DNA of 64,000 bases from Caulobacter sp. UNC279MFTsu5.1 (GCF_900114015.1 NZ_FORN01000013.1:48614-112613), one strand, 5' to 3'; positions 40,119 to 49,265 are shown, counted from the stretch's first letter. The notes: generated by a model from the sequence alone, not told the origin. A program made the numbers and translations.

Positions 40119-41378
40119 TCAACGACGGCGGCGCTTCTTGCCGGCCGCGCCCTTGGGACGCGAGAAGCGGACGATCTTGCGTTCCTCGGCCTCGGGCCGC
40201 GGGGTCGGGATCGAGCGCTTGGCCAGGCCGTACATCGAGGCCATCGGGGCGTCCGAGACCTGGGCGATGTCGGTCTCCCCAAAGCCGTTGAACCGGGTCG
40301 ACATGGCCACGCCATAGGCGCCCAGCATGCCGATCTCGATATAGTCGCCCTCGTCGACGCTTTCCGGCAGGTAGAACGGGCCGGGCATGTGGTCGACGCT
40401 GTCGCAGGTGGGGCCGTAGAAGCGGAACGGCTTGAGGCCTTCCTCCACTACTTCGCCGTTCTTGCGGTACAGCTTGACCGGGAAGGGCCACTTCATGTGC
40501 GCGGCGTCAAACAGCGAGCCGTACGAACCGTCGTTCAGATACAGTGCGTCGCCCTTCTTCAGCTCGACCTTGACCAGCAGGGACGAGGCCTCGGCCACCA
40601 GGGCCCGGCCGGGTTCGCACCACAGCTCGGTGGTCTCGTGGACCATCATGTCCGAGAAGCCCCGGTCGATGGCGGCCAGGTATTCGGACATGTCGGGCGG
40701 GACCATGCCGGGATAGATCGACGGAAAGCCGCCGCCCACGTCGACGACGTCGGCCAGCACGCCGGCGCGCACCAGGGCGCGGCTGGCCTGGGCCATCGCC
40801 GCCTGGTAGGCGGTGGGGCGCATGCACTGGCTGCCGACGTGGAACGACACGCCCATCAGGTCCTGGGTCGAGCGGCGGGCCGCCAGCAGCAGGGCCGGGG
40901 CGTTGTGCGGCTCGACGCCGAACTTGCCCGACAGGCTGTAGGCCGCGCCCTCGGCCTGCACGCCCATGCGGACGATCAGGTTCAGGTCCTTGGCCTGGCC
41001 GGTGGCGTCCAGGATCTTGGCCAGCTCTTCGTGGGTGTCGAACGAGAAGGTCCGCACGCCGTGATCGAAATAGGCGGCCGAGATCGCCACGCGGCTCTTC
41101 ACCGGGTGCATGAAGGCCATGCGCGAACCGGGGGCGTGCTGGGAAACCAGCTCGACCTCGTTCAGCGAGGCGACGTCAAAGGACCGGACGCCGGCGTCCG
41201 CCAGCTCGCGGATCACCCACGGCGAAGGGTTGGCCTTCACCGCGTAAAAGACGTCGCCTTTGAATTCAGCCTGGAACCAGCGCGCCGCTACGGAAACCGC
41301 GTCGGGCCGCACGAGTGCGACGGGACGTTCCGGTGACCGCTCACGGACCAGGTCCAGGGGAGTATGGTACGTGTGCAA
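40119..41378 (-). CDS. Ornithine decarboxylase (PLP fold type III)
   Basis: 419 residues. PLP-binding Lys in FYAVKANPSP, SFHVGSQC, GGGFPSIYPG (phosphate site), CEPGRALVAEA and the subunit-crossing GPTCDSVDHM give a complete alanine-racemase-fold decarboxylase. The family uses L-ornithine (sometimes lysine) and yields putrescine. The C-terminus is strongly basic (KKRRRR), which is unusual. The start is most likely TTG 41378, since AGGGG lies ten bases upstream and no ATG or GTG is nearby. Paired with the polyamine synthase gene downstream, 281 bases away across a repeat. Confidence 0.93.
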   Translation of the reverse strand: MHTYHTPLDLVRERSPERPVALVRPDAVSVAARWFQAEFKGDVFYAVKANPSPWVIRELADAGVRSFDVASLNEVELVSQHAPGSRMAFMHPVKSRVAISAAYFDHGVRTFSFDTHEELAKILDATGQAKDLNLIVRMGVQAEGAAYSLSGKFGVEPHNAPALLLAARRSTQDLMGVSFHVGSQCMRPTAYQAAMAQASRALVRAGVLADVVDVGGGFPSIYPGMVPPDMSEYLAAIDRGFSDMMVHETTELWCEPGRALVAEASSLLVKVELKKGDALYLNDGSYGSLFDAAHMKWPFPVKLYRKNGEVVEEGLKPFRFYGPTCDSVDHMPGPFYLPESVDEGDYIEIGMLGAYGVAMSTRFNGFGETDIAQVSDAPMASMYGLAKRSIPTPRPEAEERKIVRFSRPKGAAGKKRRRR

Positions 41379-41458
41379 TTCACGTAGACCCCTGCAGAAG
41401 TTAAACCCAGGCCGGCGTTAGCAGCGCTTATGAGGACTTCGGGTCCGCCGGAGCGAGC

Positions 41459-41487
41459 GAAATAGGGTCATACCCCGGCGATGTAAA
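41459..41487 (-). promoter_or_regulatory. Candidate promoter of ornithine decarboxylase
   Basis: On the minus strand TTTACA (41487-41482) and TATTTC (41464-41459) are separated by 17 bases. A transcript would begin near 41450 and have a leader of about 70 bases. The rest of the 304-bp divergent gap (41379-41682) holds no gene. Confidence 0.45.
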
Positions 41488-41597
41488 GAGTCTTTTGGAC
41501 GCGGGGTTCCCATGGGGGCAAGCCGCATTCCGGCCAAGCTTCCGGCGCAGTTTGCGTTCCGCGTCGGCCGGGGCGGGCGGGAGAAACGATCCACAGT

Positions 41598-41615
41598 CCG
41601 TCACAAATCCGTTGC
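41598..41615 (+). promoter_or_regulatory. Candidate Pho box upstream of phnC
   Basis: CCGTCAC-AAAT-CCGTTGC, two 7-mers 11 bases apart, resembles the PhoB direct repeat CTGTCAT-N4-CTGTCAT. The first half is close and the second half weaker. It lies 67 bases before the phnC start. Confidence 0.5.
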
Positions 41616-41682
41616 GTCCGTGCCCCAAACCGTTGAACGCATTCCCCAGCGCCTGAAACCTCGGTAAGGATTCGCCCCGACC

Positions 41683-42477
41683 ATGACGTCGGACCCTGTT
41701 CTCTCGATCCGCGCCGCCTCCAAGACTTTCGGGTCGCGCCGGGCGCTGGACGCCGTTTCGCTCGACGTGGGGCGCGGCGAGATGATCGCGCTCATCGGCC
41801 CGTCGGGCTCGGGCAAGTCCACCCTGCTGCGCTCGATCGACGGCCTGCAGACCGTGGACGAGGGGGAGGGCGTGATCACCGCCTTCGGCGGCCCTGTCCA
41901 GGCCAAGGGGCGGGTCAGCGACCAGGTGCGCAAGGCGCGCATCCGCATCGGCTTCATCGCCCAGCAGTTCAACCTGGTTGGCCGCCTGACCCTGTTCACC
42001 AATGTCGCCCTCGGCTCGCTGGGGCGGATCGGCACGATGCGGGGCCTGTTCGGGGCCTGGCCGGCCGAGACCAAGGCCGCGACCATGGCCGCCCTGCACC
42101 GGGTCGGCGTGGCCGACTACGCCGCCCAGCGCGCCAACACCCTGTCGGGCGGCCAGCAGCAGCGTGGCGCCATCGCCCGGGCCCTGGTCCAGAAGGCCAA
42201 GATCATCCTCGCCGACGAGCCGGTCGCCTCGCTCGACCCGGTCTCGGCGCGCAAGGTCATGGAGATCCTCCGTGATCTGAACAAGACCGACGGCCTGACC
42301 GTGGTCGTCACCCTGCACCAGGTCGACTACGCCCTGCGCTACTGCGACCGGGTGGTGGCGTTGAAGGCCGGCAGGAAGGTCTATGACGGCCCGACCAGCG
42401 GCCTGGGCCGCGACAAACTCATCGACATCTACGGCCCGGAATTCGAGGACGTATTCTGGGAAGGAGCCCCGCAATGA
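41683..42477 (+). CDS. phnC: PhnC-type ABC transporter ATP-binding protein
   Basis: 264 residues. Walker A GPSGSGKST, Q-loop GFIAQQFNLVGRLT, signature TLSGGQQQRGAIARAL, Walker B IILADEPVASLD and H-loop VVVTLHQVDYA. The inserted FTNVALGSLGRIGTMRGLFG segment is typical of the phosphonate/phosphite/phosphate branch (PhnC). It energises uptake with PhnD and PhnE. The stop overlaps the phnD start by four bases. A weak Pho box precedes it, so phosphate starvation control is likely. Confidence 0.92.
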   Translation: MTSDPVLSIRAASKTFGSRRALDAVSLDVGRGEMIALIGPSGSGKSTLLRSIDGLQTVDEGEGVITAFGGPVQAKGRVSDQVRKARIRIGFIAQQFNLVGRLTLFTNVALGSLGRIGTMRGLFGAWPAETKAATMAALHRVGVADYAAQRANTLSGGQQQRGAIARALVQKAKIILADEPVASLDPVSARKVMEILRDLNKTDGLTVVVTLHQVDYALRYCDRVVALKAGRKVYDGPTSGLGRDKLIDIYGPEFEDVFWEGAPQ

Positions 42478-43502
42478 TCCGCCGTCGTTTCGCTGTCGCC
42501 GCCGCCGGTCTGGCCGTGGTCCTGGCCCTGGCCGGGTGCTCGGAAAACAAGGCCGCCGGCCCGGCCGCGCCCAAGGACACGATCGTGTTCTCGATCCTGT
42601 CGACCGAGTCGGCCCAGAACATGGAGAGCTACTGGAAGCCCATCCTGGCCGACATGGAGGCGTCGACCGGCCTGAAGGTGAAGCCGTTCTTCTCGTCCAA
42701 CTATTCGTCGCTGATCGTGGCCATGGGCGCCAAGCAGACCGACGTGGGCTGGTTCTCCAACGCCTCGGGCCTGGAGGCCGTGCGCCGCTCGGGCGGCGAG
42801 GTCTTCGCCCGCACCTTCGACCCCTCGGGGGTCGACGGCTACAAGTCGGTGATCATCGTCCCGGCCGACAGCAAGCTGACGGTCGAGGGGCTGCTGAAGT
42901 GCGACAGGACACTGAACTTCGGCATCGGCGACAAGAAGTCGACCTCGGGCACCCTGGCCCCGATGACCTATCTGTTCATCCCGGCCGACAAGAAGCCCGA
43001 GACCTGCTTCAAGACCGTGCTCAGCGCCAGCCATGACGCCAACCTGTTCGCGGTGGCCAACCACAAGCTGGACGCGGCGACCAACAACACCACGGCCCTG
43101 CGCCTGAACGAGTACGCCAAGGGCGGCGCCCAGGCCAAGAAGGTCAAGGTGATCTGGGAGTCGCCGACCCTGCCGGAGGATCCGATCGTCTGGCGCAAGG
43201 ACCTCGACCCCGTCGTGAAGGAGAAGGTGCGCCAGTTCTTCCTGACCTACGGCCAAGGCGACACGCCGGTGGCGGCCCAGCAGCGCAAGAACCTGGCCCG
43301 GCTGTCGATGGGCGGCTTCAAGGCCGCCGACGACACCCACCTGCTGGTGGTGCGCGAGATGGAGGCCCTGGAGCAGGTGGGCCTGGCCCGCGAGTCCGGC
43401 GACCAGGCCAAGCTGGCCGCGGCCGAGAAGAACCTCGCCGGCATCAAGGCCGAACGCGTCGCCGCCGAGGGCAAGGCCGGCCTCGCCGCGCCGGCCAACT
43501 GA
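42474..43502 (+). CDS. phnD: PhnD-type phosphonate/phosphate-binding lipoprotein
   Basis: 342 residues. Lipobox LALAGC (Cys near residue 22) anchors this solute-binding protein in the periplasm. The mature part has ILSTESAQNMESYWKPILAD, GAKQTDVGWFSNASG and GIGDKKSTSGTLAPMTYLF, which are PhnD-family ligand-loop blocks. A C-terminal extension of about 50 residues is Ala/Lys-rich and probably coiled. Overlap with phnC (ATGA) shows coupling. Phosphonate, phosphite or phosphate are all possible ligands. Confidence 0.9.
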   Translation: MIRRRFAVAAAGLAVVLALAGCSENKAAGPAAPKDTIVFSILSTESAQNMESYWKPILADMEASTGLKVKPFFSSNYSSLIVAMGAKQTDVGWFSNASGLEAVRRSGGEVFARTFDPSGVDGYKSVIIVPADSKLTVEGLLKCDRTLNFGIGDKKSTSGTLAPMTYLFIPADKKPETCFKTVLSASHDANLFAVANHKLDAATNNTTALRLNEYAKGGAQAKKVKVIWESPTLPEDPIVWRKDLDPVVKEKVRQFFLTYGQGDTPVAAQQRKNLARLSMGGFKAADDTHLLVVREMEALEQVGLARESGDQAKLAAAEKNLAGIKAERVAAEGKAGLAAPAN

Positions 43503-43519
43503 CGACGCCCGAGTCTCTC

Positions 43520-44335
43520 ATGAGCGACGTCATCCCGCCCCCGCCCAGCAAGCCGATCTCGGCCCGCGCCTTCGATCTGTTGCTGTGGGGCGGGGTGATC
43601 GCCCTGCTGGTGGTCAGCTTCAAGCCGGCCGAGATCGACAAGTTCCCGCAGCTGTTCACCGACGCCAGCAAGATGCAGGGCTTCGCCAGCGGCTTCTTCT
43701 CGCCGTTCGGCGACCCCAAGGCGTTCATGGCCGCCGACTGGGGGCTGTACGTCGGCAAGATGTGGCAGACGATCCAGATGGCCCTGTGGGGCACGGCCCT
43801 GGCCATCGTCGTGGCTATCCCGCTGGGCCTGCTGGGCGCGCGCAACATCAGCCCGTGGTGGATCCAGCAGCCGGTCCGCCGCCTGCTGGACCTGATCCGC
43901 TCGATCCCCGACCTGGTGGTGGCGCTGATCTTCATCACCGCCGTGGGCCTGGGCCCGTTCGCCGGGGTCATGGCCCTGATGTTCAACACCGGCGGGGTGC
44001 TGGCCAAGCTGTTCGCCGAGGCGGTCGAGTCGATCGACAAGGGCCCGGTCGAGGGCGTGCGGGCCACCGGCGCGGTCAAGCTGGCCGAAGTGGTCTGGGG
44101 GGTGATCCCGCAGGTCGCGCCGCTGTGGACCAGCTACGCGCTCTACCGCTTCGAGTCGTCCAGCCGGTCGGCCACCGTCCTGGGTCTGATCGGGGCCGGC
44201 GGCGTGGGCCAGGTGCTGCTCGATTCCATCAACGGCTTCCAGTACGACCAGACCGGCTGCATCGTCCTGGTGATCGTGGTGGCCGTATCTCTGATTGACC
44301 TGTTGTCCCAGATCATCCGCACACGTCTGCTTTAA
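43520..44335 (+). CDS. phnE: PhnE-type ABC transporter permease
   Basis: 271 residues with about six helices. The BPD permease motif EAVESIDKGPVEGVRATGA is present, followed by YRFESSSRSATVLGLIGAGG, the PhnE-specific block. It forms the membrane channel for the PhnC/PhnD system. Only one PhnE-like subunit is present, so it probably works as a homodimer. No C-P lyase genes are in the window, so import may serve phosphate or phosphite uptake instead. Confidence 0.92.
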   Translation: MSDVIPPPPSKPISARAFDLLLWGGVIALLVVSFKPAEIDKFPQLFTDASKMQGFASGFFSPFGDPKAFMAADWGLYVGKMWQTIQMALWGTALAIVVAIPLGLLGARNISPWWIQQPVRRLLDLIRSIPDLVVALIFITAVGLGPFAGVMALMFNTGGVLAKLFAEAVESIDKGPVEGVRATGAVKLAEVVWGVIPQVAPLWTSYALYRFESSSRSATVLGLIGAGGVGQVLLDSINGFQYDQTGCIVLVIVVAVSLIDLLSQIIRTRLL

Positions 44336-44382
44336 GGACCGTTTCTGTGACCTTCGGGCCACAATTAACGCCTTGAAAAGGC

Positions 44383-44400
44383 TTGTCATCGGTCTGTCAT
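44383..44400 (+). promoter_or_regulatory. Pho box before the porin-pstS pair
   Basis: TTGTCAT-CGGT-CTGTCAT (44383-44389 and 44394-44400), a near-perfect 7+4+7 PhoB site. It lies 95 bases before the porin start and strongly supports phosphate-starvation induction by PhoB. Confidence 0.85.
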
Positions 44401-44495
44401 CAAAGAGTGGCGGAACCGTCACGGGTCCCCCGTAAAGCGCTCCTACCTGATCCGGACCAACGGGCAGGGGGCAAAGCCTTAAGGGGAATTCTCAC

Positions 44496-45782
44496 ATGCG
44501 GAACAAGACCTCGCTGGTCTGCGGCGCGGCGCTGGGCGCCATGCTGGCCTGCGGCCTCGGCGTCGCGGCTCACGCGCAAGACAACACGATCGCCTGGAAG
44601 GGCGCTCCGCAGTGGACGAACGACGACGTCTACTTCAAGGTCCGCGGCCGGATCCTGGTGGACGGCGTGTTCCAGGACGTCGACCGCGAAGGCGCGGCCA
44701 CCGACTACAAGACCAGCAACATCCGCGGCCGCCAGGTGTTCCTCGGCATCGAGGGCAAGCTGAACAACTACATCGCCTACAAGGCCGAAGGCGGCTGGGT
44801 GAACGGCGGCAACCCGACCTGGGACGACGTGGTCATCGAGATCAAGCCGACCGAGACCACCTCGATCCTGATCGGCAACGTCAAGGCCACCGGCCTGGAA
44901 AACCTGACCTCGACCCGCTTCACCACCTTCATGGACCGCGGTCCGTACGGTGACTTCGGCGTCGACAGCTATCTGCTGAGCGTCGTGGGCAAGGTGCAGG
45001 GTCCGAACTGGAGCGTCACCGGCGCCGTCCAGGGCGACAGCATCAACAACGCCGACATCAACAACACCTCGTCGGCCGCCAACACCAACCAGAACTCCCA
45101 GGAGCGTCTGGGCTTCACCGGCCGCGTCCACTATGCGCCGCTGCTGAGCGACACCGACAAGGTCCACCTGGCCGTCTCGGCCCGCTACCGCAACCACGGC
45201 AACGAAGGCGCCTTCAACTATCAAGGCCGTCCGGACACCAATTACGGCACCAACGGCCTGTACTACAAGACCGGCGCCATCGCCGACCGCGACACCACCC
45301 TGGCCGCCGAAGGCGCCTGGATCCATGGTCCGTTCTCGGTCCAGGGCGAATATTCGAACATCTCGGTCGAGCGCCTGGCCACCACGGCTCCGGGTTCGAA
45401 CCCGGACGTCAAGGTCGGCTACGCCTTCGTCAGCTTCTGGCCGACGGGCGAGACCCGCAACTACGATCCGGTCGCCGGCGAGATGAAGCGTCCGAAGATC
45501 CTGAACCCAATCACCGCCGGCGGCTTCGGCGGCGTCGAACTGGCCCTGCGCTACGACTACGCCGACCTGACCGAGGCCTACAAGACCGCCTCGACCCCGG
45601 CCAGCAAGACCCTGTCGCAGGACGCCGGCAAGTACACCGCCTGGACCCTGGGCGTGAACTACTACCCGACCGCCTACGTCCGCTTCCAGGCCAACTACAC
45701 CGACGGCTCGGTCGACCCGGTCGTCGTCGGCCGCGGCACGGACATCAAGCAATTCCAGCTGCGCGCCCAGCTGGACTTCTAA
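44496..45782 (+). CDS. Phosphate-selective porin (OprO/OprP type)
   Basis: 428 residues. The signal peptide ends at VAAHAQ (about residue 28), followed by a 16-strand-type barrel with KVRGRILVDGVFQDV, RQVFLGIEGKLNNYIAYK, TLGVNYYPTAYVRFQANYTD and a C-terminal phenylalanine (QLRAQLDF) needed for outer-membrane assembly. Family members import phosphate or polyphosphate under starvation. The Pho box at 44383 and pstS downstream agree. Ribosome binding site AAGGGGA, then ATG 44496. Confidence 0.92.
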   Translation: MRNKTSLVCGAALGAMLACGLGVAAHAQDNTIAWKGAPQWTNDDVYFKVRGRILVDGVFQDVDREGAATDYKTSNIRGRQVFLGIEGKLNNYIAYKAEGGWVNGGNPTWDDVVIEIKPTETTSILIGNVKATGLENLTSTRFTTFMDRGPYGDFGVDSYLLSVVGKVQGPNWSVTGAVQGDSINNADINNTSSAANTNQNSQERLGFTGRVHYAPLLSDTDKVHLAVSARYRNHGNEGAFNYQGRPDTNYGTNGLYYKTGAIADRDTTLAAEGAWIHGPFSVQGEYSNISVERLATTAPGSNPDVKVGYAFVSFWPTGETRNYDPVAGEMKRPKILNPITAGGFGGVELALRYDYADLTEAYKTASTPASKTLSQDAGKYTAWTLGVNYYPTAYVRFQANYTDGSVDPVVVGRGTDIKQFQLRAQLDF

Positions 45783-45788
45783 GACCCG

Positions 45789-45813
45789 CGGGCCGCCCCT
45801 GCCGAGGCGGCCC
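45789..45813 (+). promoter_or_regulatory. Hairpin between porin and pstS
   Basis: GGGCCGCC and GGCGGCCC pair around a nine-base loop, directly after the porin stop. No T tract. It may protect the porin message or set the ratio of porin to PstS in one transcript. Confidence 0.45.
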
Positions 45814-45852
45814 GACCTTCTCGCAACGCTCCAGAGACTCCAGGAGTCCTCC

Positions 45853-46896
45853 ATGAAGAAGCTGCTTTCCTGCGCGGCCGCCGCCGTCGCCCTCTCGGGC
45901 CTCGCCGCCGCCCCCGCCCACGCCGCCCGCGACTACGTCTGGGCCGCCGGCTCCTCGACCGTGTTCCCGTTCGCCACCCGCACCGCCGAAAACTTCGCCA
46001 AGAAGACCGGCAAGAAGGCTCCGAAGGTCGAAAGCCTCGGCACCGGCGGCGGCATCAAGCTGTTCTGCTCGGGCGCCGGCGAAGGCTTCCCCGACATCGC
46101 CAACGCCTCGCGTCCGATGAAGAAGTCGGAATTCGACGCCTGCGCCGCCAAGGGCGTCAAGGACATCGTCCAGATCAAGATCGGCTTCGACGGCATCGTC
46201 GTGGCCACCGACAAGGACGGCGCCGACTACAACTTCAAGACCGAGCACCTGTACCTGGGCCTGGCCAAGCAAGTGCTGAAGGGCGGCCAGTTCGTCGCCA
46301 ACCCGTACAAGACCTGGGACGAAATCGGTTCGGGCCTGCCGGGCAACCGCATCAACGTCTACGGCCCGCCGCCCACCTCGGGCACCCGCGACGCCTTCGT
46401 GGAACTGGCCATCGAGGCCGGCGCCCGCAAGTTCCCGACCGCCGACGCCATCCGCTCGGACAACGAGAAGAAGTTCAAGTCGCTGGTCGACCCGCTGCGC
46501 AACGACGGCTGGATCGACGCCGGCGAGAACGACAACGCCATCGTCGGCACCCTGACCAAGACCCCCGGCTCGCTGGGCGTCTTCGGCTGGTCCTACCTCG
46601 AAGAGAACATGGACAAGATCAAGGGCGCCTCGGTCAACGGCGTGCGTCCCTCGGCCCAGACGATCGCCGACGGCTCCTATCCGCTGTCGCGCTCGCTGTT
46701 CATCTACGTCAAGAAGGCCAATATCGGCGTGACGCCGGGCCTGGCCGAGTTCGTGCAGGAGTTCACCTCCGACGCGGCCAGCGGGCGTGGCGGCTATCTG
46801 CAAGGCCGCGGCCTGATCCCGCTGCCCCCCGGCCAGCACGACGCCCAGAAGCAAGTCGCGGCCAACAAGACGACGATGCCGCGTCCGGCCCAATAA
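45853..46896 (+). CDS. pstS: Phosphate-binding periplasmic protein PstS
   Basis: 347 residues. Signal peptide ends at APAHAA (about residue 25). Phosphate-binding loops include AAGSSTVFPFATRTAE, SLGTGGGIKLFCSGAG, NASRPMKKSEF and PPPTSGTRDAFVE, with the Ser/Thr/Arg ligands expected for PstS. It captures phosphate for PstCAB, which is not encoded in this window. Seventy bases after the porin with a hairpin but no promoter between, so one Pho-controlled message is likely. Confidence 0.95.
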   Translation: MKKLLSCAAAAVALSGLAAAPAHAARDYVWAAGSSTVFPFATRTAENFAKKTGKKAPKVESLGTGGGIKLFCSGAGEGFPDIANASRPMKKSEFDACAAKGVKDIVQIKIGFDGIVVATDKDGADYNFKTEHLYLGLAKQVLKGGQFVANPYKTWDEIGSGLPGNRINVYGPPPTSGTRDAFVELAIEAGARKFPTADAIRSDNEKKFKSLVDPLRNDGWIDAGENDNAIVGTLTKTPGSLGVFGWSYLEENMDKIKGASVNGVRPSAQTIADGSYPLSRSLFIYVKKANIGVTPGLAEFVQEFTSDAASGRGGYLQGRGLIPLPPGQHDAQKQVAANKTTMPRPAQ

Positions 46897-46922
46897 GCCC
46901 GACACCCCGTCGAAAAAGGACG

Positions 46923-46958
46923 ACGCCGCGGTCCCCAGTGGGCCGCGGCGTTTTCTTT
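46923..46958 (+). terminator. Rho-independent terminator after pstS
   Basis: ACGCCGCGG (46923-46931) pairs with CCGCGGCGT (46943-46951), followed by TTTCTTTT. It closes the porin-pstS unit. Confidence 0.85.
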
Positions 46959-47009
46959 TGTATAGTGGGCGAACCGCGCCCGCCTGGGTCGCGCCAACCC
47001 TGAAGGGCC

Positions 47010-48305
47010 ATGATCCTCCTCGCGCTCGCCGTCGTCTTGCTCCTCGTTCTGCTGAACGGGGTGTTTTCCATGTCCGAACTGGCGGTGGTCTCGGCCCGCC
47101 GCGCCCGGCTCCAGACCTATGCCGACCGGGGCGACAAGGGCGCCAAGCTGGCCCTGGCCATGGCCGAGCACCCCACGCGGTTCCTGTCGGCGGTGCAGGT
47201 GGGCATCACCCTGATCGGCATCCTGGCCGGCGCCTACGGCCAGGCGACGATCGCCGGCGCGCTGGACGCCTATCTCAAGCCGTTCCCGGTGATCGGCGCC
47301 CATTCCGAGGCGATCGCCACCACCATCGTCGTCATCGGCTTGACCTATGTCTCGGTGATCCTGGGCGAGCTGGTGCCCAAGCGCCTGGCCCTGCTGTTCC
47401 CCGACGTGATCGCCCGCCGCATGTCGCCGTTCCTGGCGGTGGTGGCCACGATCCTGCGCCCGTTCGTCACCCTGCTGACCGTCTCGACCGCCGGCATCCT
47501 CAAGCTGCTGGGCGTGCGCGACGAGCGGACCAACGACATCACCGCCGAGGAGGTCGAGACCGTCCTGGCCGAGGGCGCCGACGCGGGCCTGATCGAGCCC
47601 GAGGAGCGCTCGATGATCCAGGAGGTGCTGCGCCTGGGCGACCGTCCTGTGCGAGTCGCGATGACCCCGCGCCGCGACCTGTTCTGGATCTCGCTGACCG
47701 ACAGCCAGGACGAGATCCTGAAAGAGATCCGCGACTGCCCCTATTCGCGCATCGTGGTGGCCAGCGAGGGCGACCTGGACGGCGACATCGGCGTGATCCT
47801 GAAGAAGGACCTGCTGGACGCCTGCCTGGGCGGCGAGACGATCGACATCCGCAGCCACGTCCAGCAGCCGATCGCCATCCCCGAGACCATGTCGCTGCTG
47901 CGGGCCATGGCGGTGTTCAAGCAGACGCCGCTGCACATGGCCCTGGTGGTCGACGAGTTCGGCTCGATCCAGGGGGCGATCACCCCGCTGGACCTGCTGG
48001 AAATGATCGCCGGCGACTTCCCCGAGGACCACGACGAGAGCGACAGCCGCATCCTGCGCCGCGAGGACGGCAGCTGGCTGGTCGACGCCCGTCTCGACAT
48101 CCAGGAGCTGAACGACGCCCTGGGCGAGGCCTTCGAGGCCGAGGGCGGCTACCACACCGTGGCGGGGCTGTTGCTGGATCGGCTGGGGAGGATCCCCCGC
48201 GAGGGCGAGATCGTCGAGCTGGGCGGCTTCGACGCGGAGGTCGTCGACATGGATGGCTCGCGGATCGACAAGGTGATCCTGCGGTGCGTGCCGAAGGGGG
48301 AGTAG
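47010..48305 (+). CDS. CNNM/CBS-domain (hemolysin/CorC-like) membrane protein
   Basis: 431 residues. Four membrane helices of the DUF21/CNNM domain (LLALAVVLLLVLLNGVFS, TLIGILAGAYG and VILGELVPKRLALLFP) are followed by a CBS pair (about 205-325, starting MTPRRDLFWISLTD) and a C-terminal CorC/HlyC domain (GSWLVDARLDIQELNDALGE). Such proteins export Mg or Co and were misnamed hemolysins. A separate CorA lies at 31.1 kb. Confidence 0.92.
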   Translation: MILLALAVVLLLVLLNGVFSMSELAVVSARRARLQTYADRGDKGAKLALAMAEHPTRFLSAVQVGITLIGILAGAYGQATIAGALDAYLKPFPVIGAHSEAIATTIVVIGLTYVSVILGELVPKRLALLFPDVIARRMSPFLAVVATILRPFVTLLTVSTAGILKLLGVRDERTNDITAEEVETVLAEGADAGLIEPEERSMIQEVLRLGDRPVRVAMTPRRDLFWISLTDSQDEILKEIRDCPYSRIVVASEGDLDGDIGVILKKDLLDACLGGETIDIRSHVQQPIAIPETMSLLRAMAVFKQTPLHMALVVDEFGSIQGAITPLDLLEMIAGDFPEDHDESDSRILRREDGSWLVDARLDIQELNDALGEAFEAEGGYHTVAGLLLDRLGRIPREGEIVELGGFDAEVVDMDGSRIDKVILRCVPKGE

Positions 48306-48339
48306 GGGTGAGCCTGTTGGATGAAGGCGCCCCGCGTCG

Positions 48340-48561
48340 ATGAAGAGCCTGACGAGAAAGATCGGCGATTGGGTGGCGTCCATCTTGGTGCTCACCGGCG
48401 TCGGCATGTTTCTATGGGCCTTCGGCAATCGACATCAGACCGCGCGGGAGTGGGCGCAGGAAGCTGGAGTCGATCTTTCGACTTGGCTTCAGCTTGCAGC
48501 CGTCTTCCTCATTGGCGGGCTATGTCTCCTGGCGATCACCAGACTGTCCGATCGCAAATAG
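48340..48561 (+). CDS. Small two-helix membrane protein
   Basis: 73 residues. Hydrophobic helices at about 11-29 (WVASILVLTGVGMFLWAF) and 49-66 (WLQLAAVFLIGGLCLLAI), both ends basic. No family recognised. Its A/T content is visibly higher than that of neighbours. It sits between the CNNM gene and the GNAT gene, 34 and 16 bases from them, and may be cotranscribed. Confidence 0.6.
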   Translation: MKSLTRKIGDWVASILVLTGVGMFLWAFGNRHQTAREWAQEAGVDLSTWLQLAAVFLIGGLCLLAITRLSDRK

Positions 48562-48577
48562 GCGGATCGAGGGGCGC

Positions 48578-49234
48578 ATGAGCGGATCGGCCGATGCGGC
48601 GCTGGTCGAGGCCTGGGTGAACGGCTGGGCGCTGTCGCGAAGCGTCGCCGCGCCGATCCCGGTGGCGGGGGGGCACCGGCTGGTGGTGGGAGAGCCCGGA
48701 CACGCCGAGCGCTTTGTCTTCCCGACCCTGAACGCGGCGGCCCTGTCGACTCTGGCGGCGAGGATCACCGCGCCCGGGATCTTCCTGAAGGCCTTCTGCG
48801 CGCCCGAAGCGCTGCTGGCGGCCGTCGATGCGCGCTGGAGCCCGCAGGCGTCCGGCGACCTGATGGCCGTCGATCTCGCCGCCGTTCCGTCGCCGGCCGC
48901 GCCGGCCGCCGGCTATGTTCAGCGGTTCCGCGCCGAGGGGGCGGTGCTGGTCGTCGAGATCCATGACGCGAATGGTGAACTGGCCGCCTCGGGCCGCGCC
49001 GCCCTGACCGGAAGCTGCGCCGTGTTCGACAAGATCATCACCGACCCGGCGCACCAGCGGCGTGGACTTGGACGGGTCGTGATGGGCGTCCTGGGCGAAC
49101 AGGCCCGGGCGCTGGGCGCTGACCAGGGCGTGCTGGTCGCCACGCCGGAAGGGCGGGCGCTGTATGAGGTTCTGGGCTGGCGCTTCGAGGGGCGGATGGA
49201 GACGGTCGTGATCCCGGACGGGGCGAACGGATAA
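48578..49234 (+). CDS. GNAT family N-acetyltransferase
   Basis: 218 residues from ATG 48578 (GAGGGGC just upstream). The C-terminal half is a GNAT fold with the acetyl-CoA pyrophosphate loop HQRRGLGRVVMGVLGEQA and LVATPEGRALYEVLGW. The N-terminal half (EAWVNGWALSRSVAAP) resembles a second, degenerate domain. Acceptor unknown; cytoplasmic. Confidence 0.88.
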   Translation: MSGSADAALVEAWVNGWALSRSVAAPIPVAGGHRLVVGEPGHAERFVFPTLNAAALSTLAARITAPGIFLKAFCAPEALLAAVDARWSPQASGDLMAVDLAAVPSPAAPAAGYVQRFRAEGAVLVVEIHDANGELAASGRAALTGSCAVFDKIITDPAHQRRGLGRVVMGVLGEQARALGADQGVLVATPEGRALYEVLGWRFEGRMETVVIPDGANG

Positions 49235-49265
49235 GACGGCGCCTGCGACGCTCCTCACCACCCCC

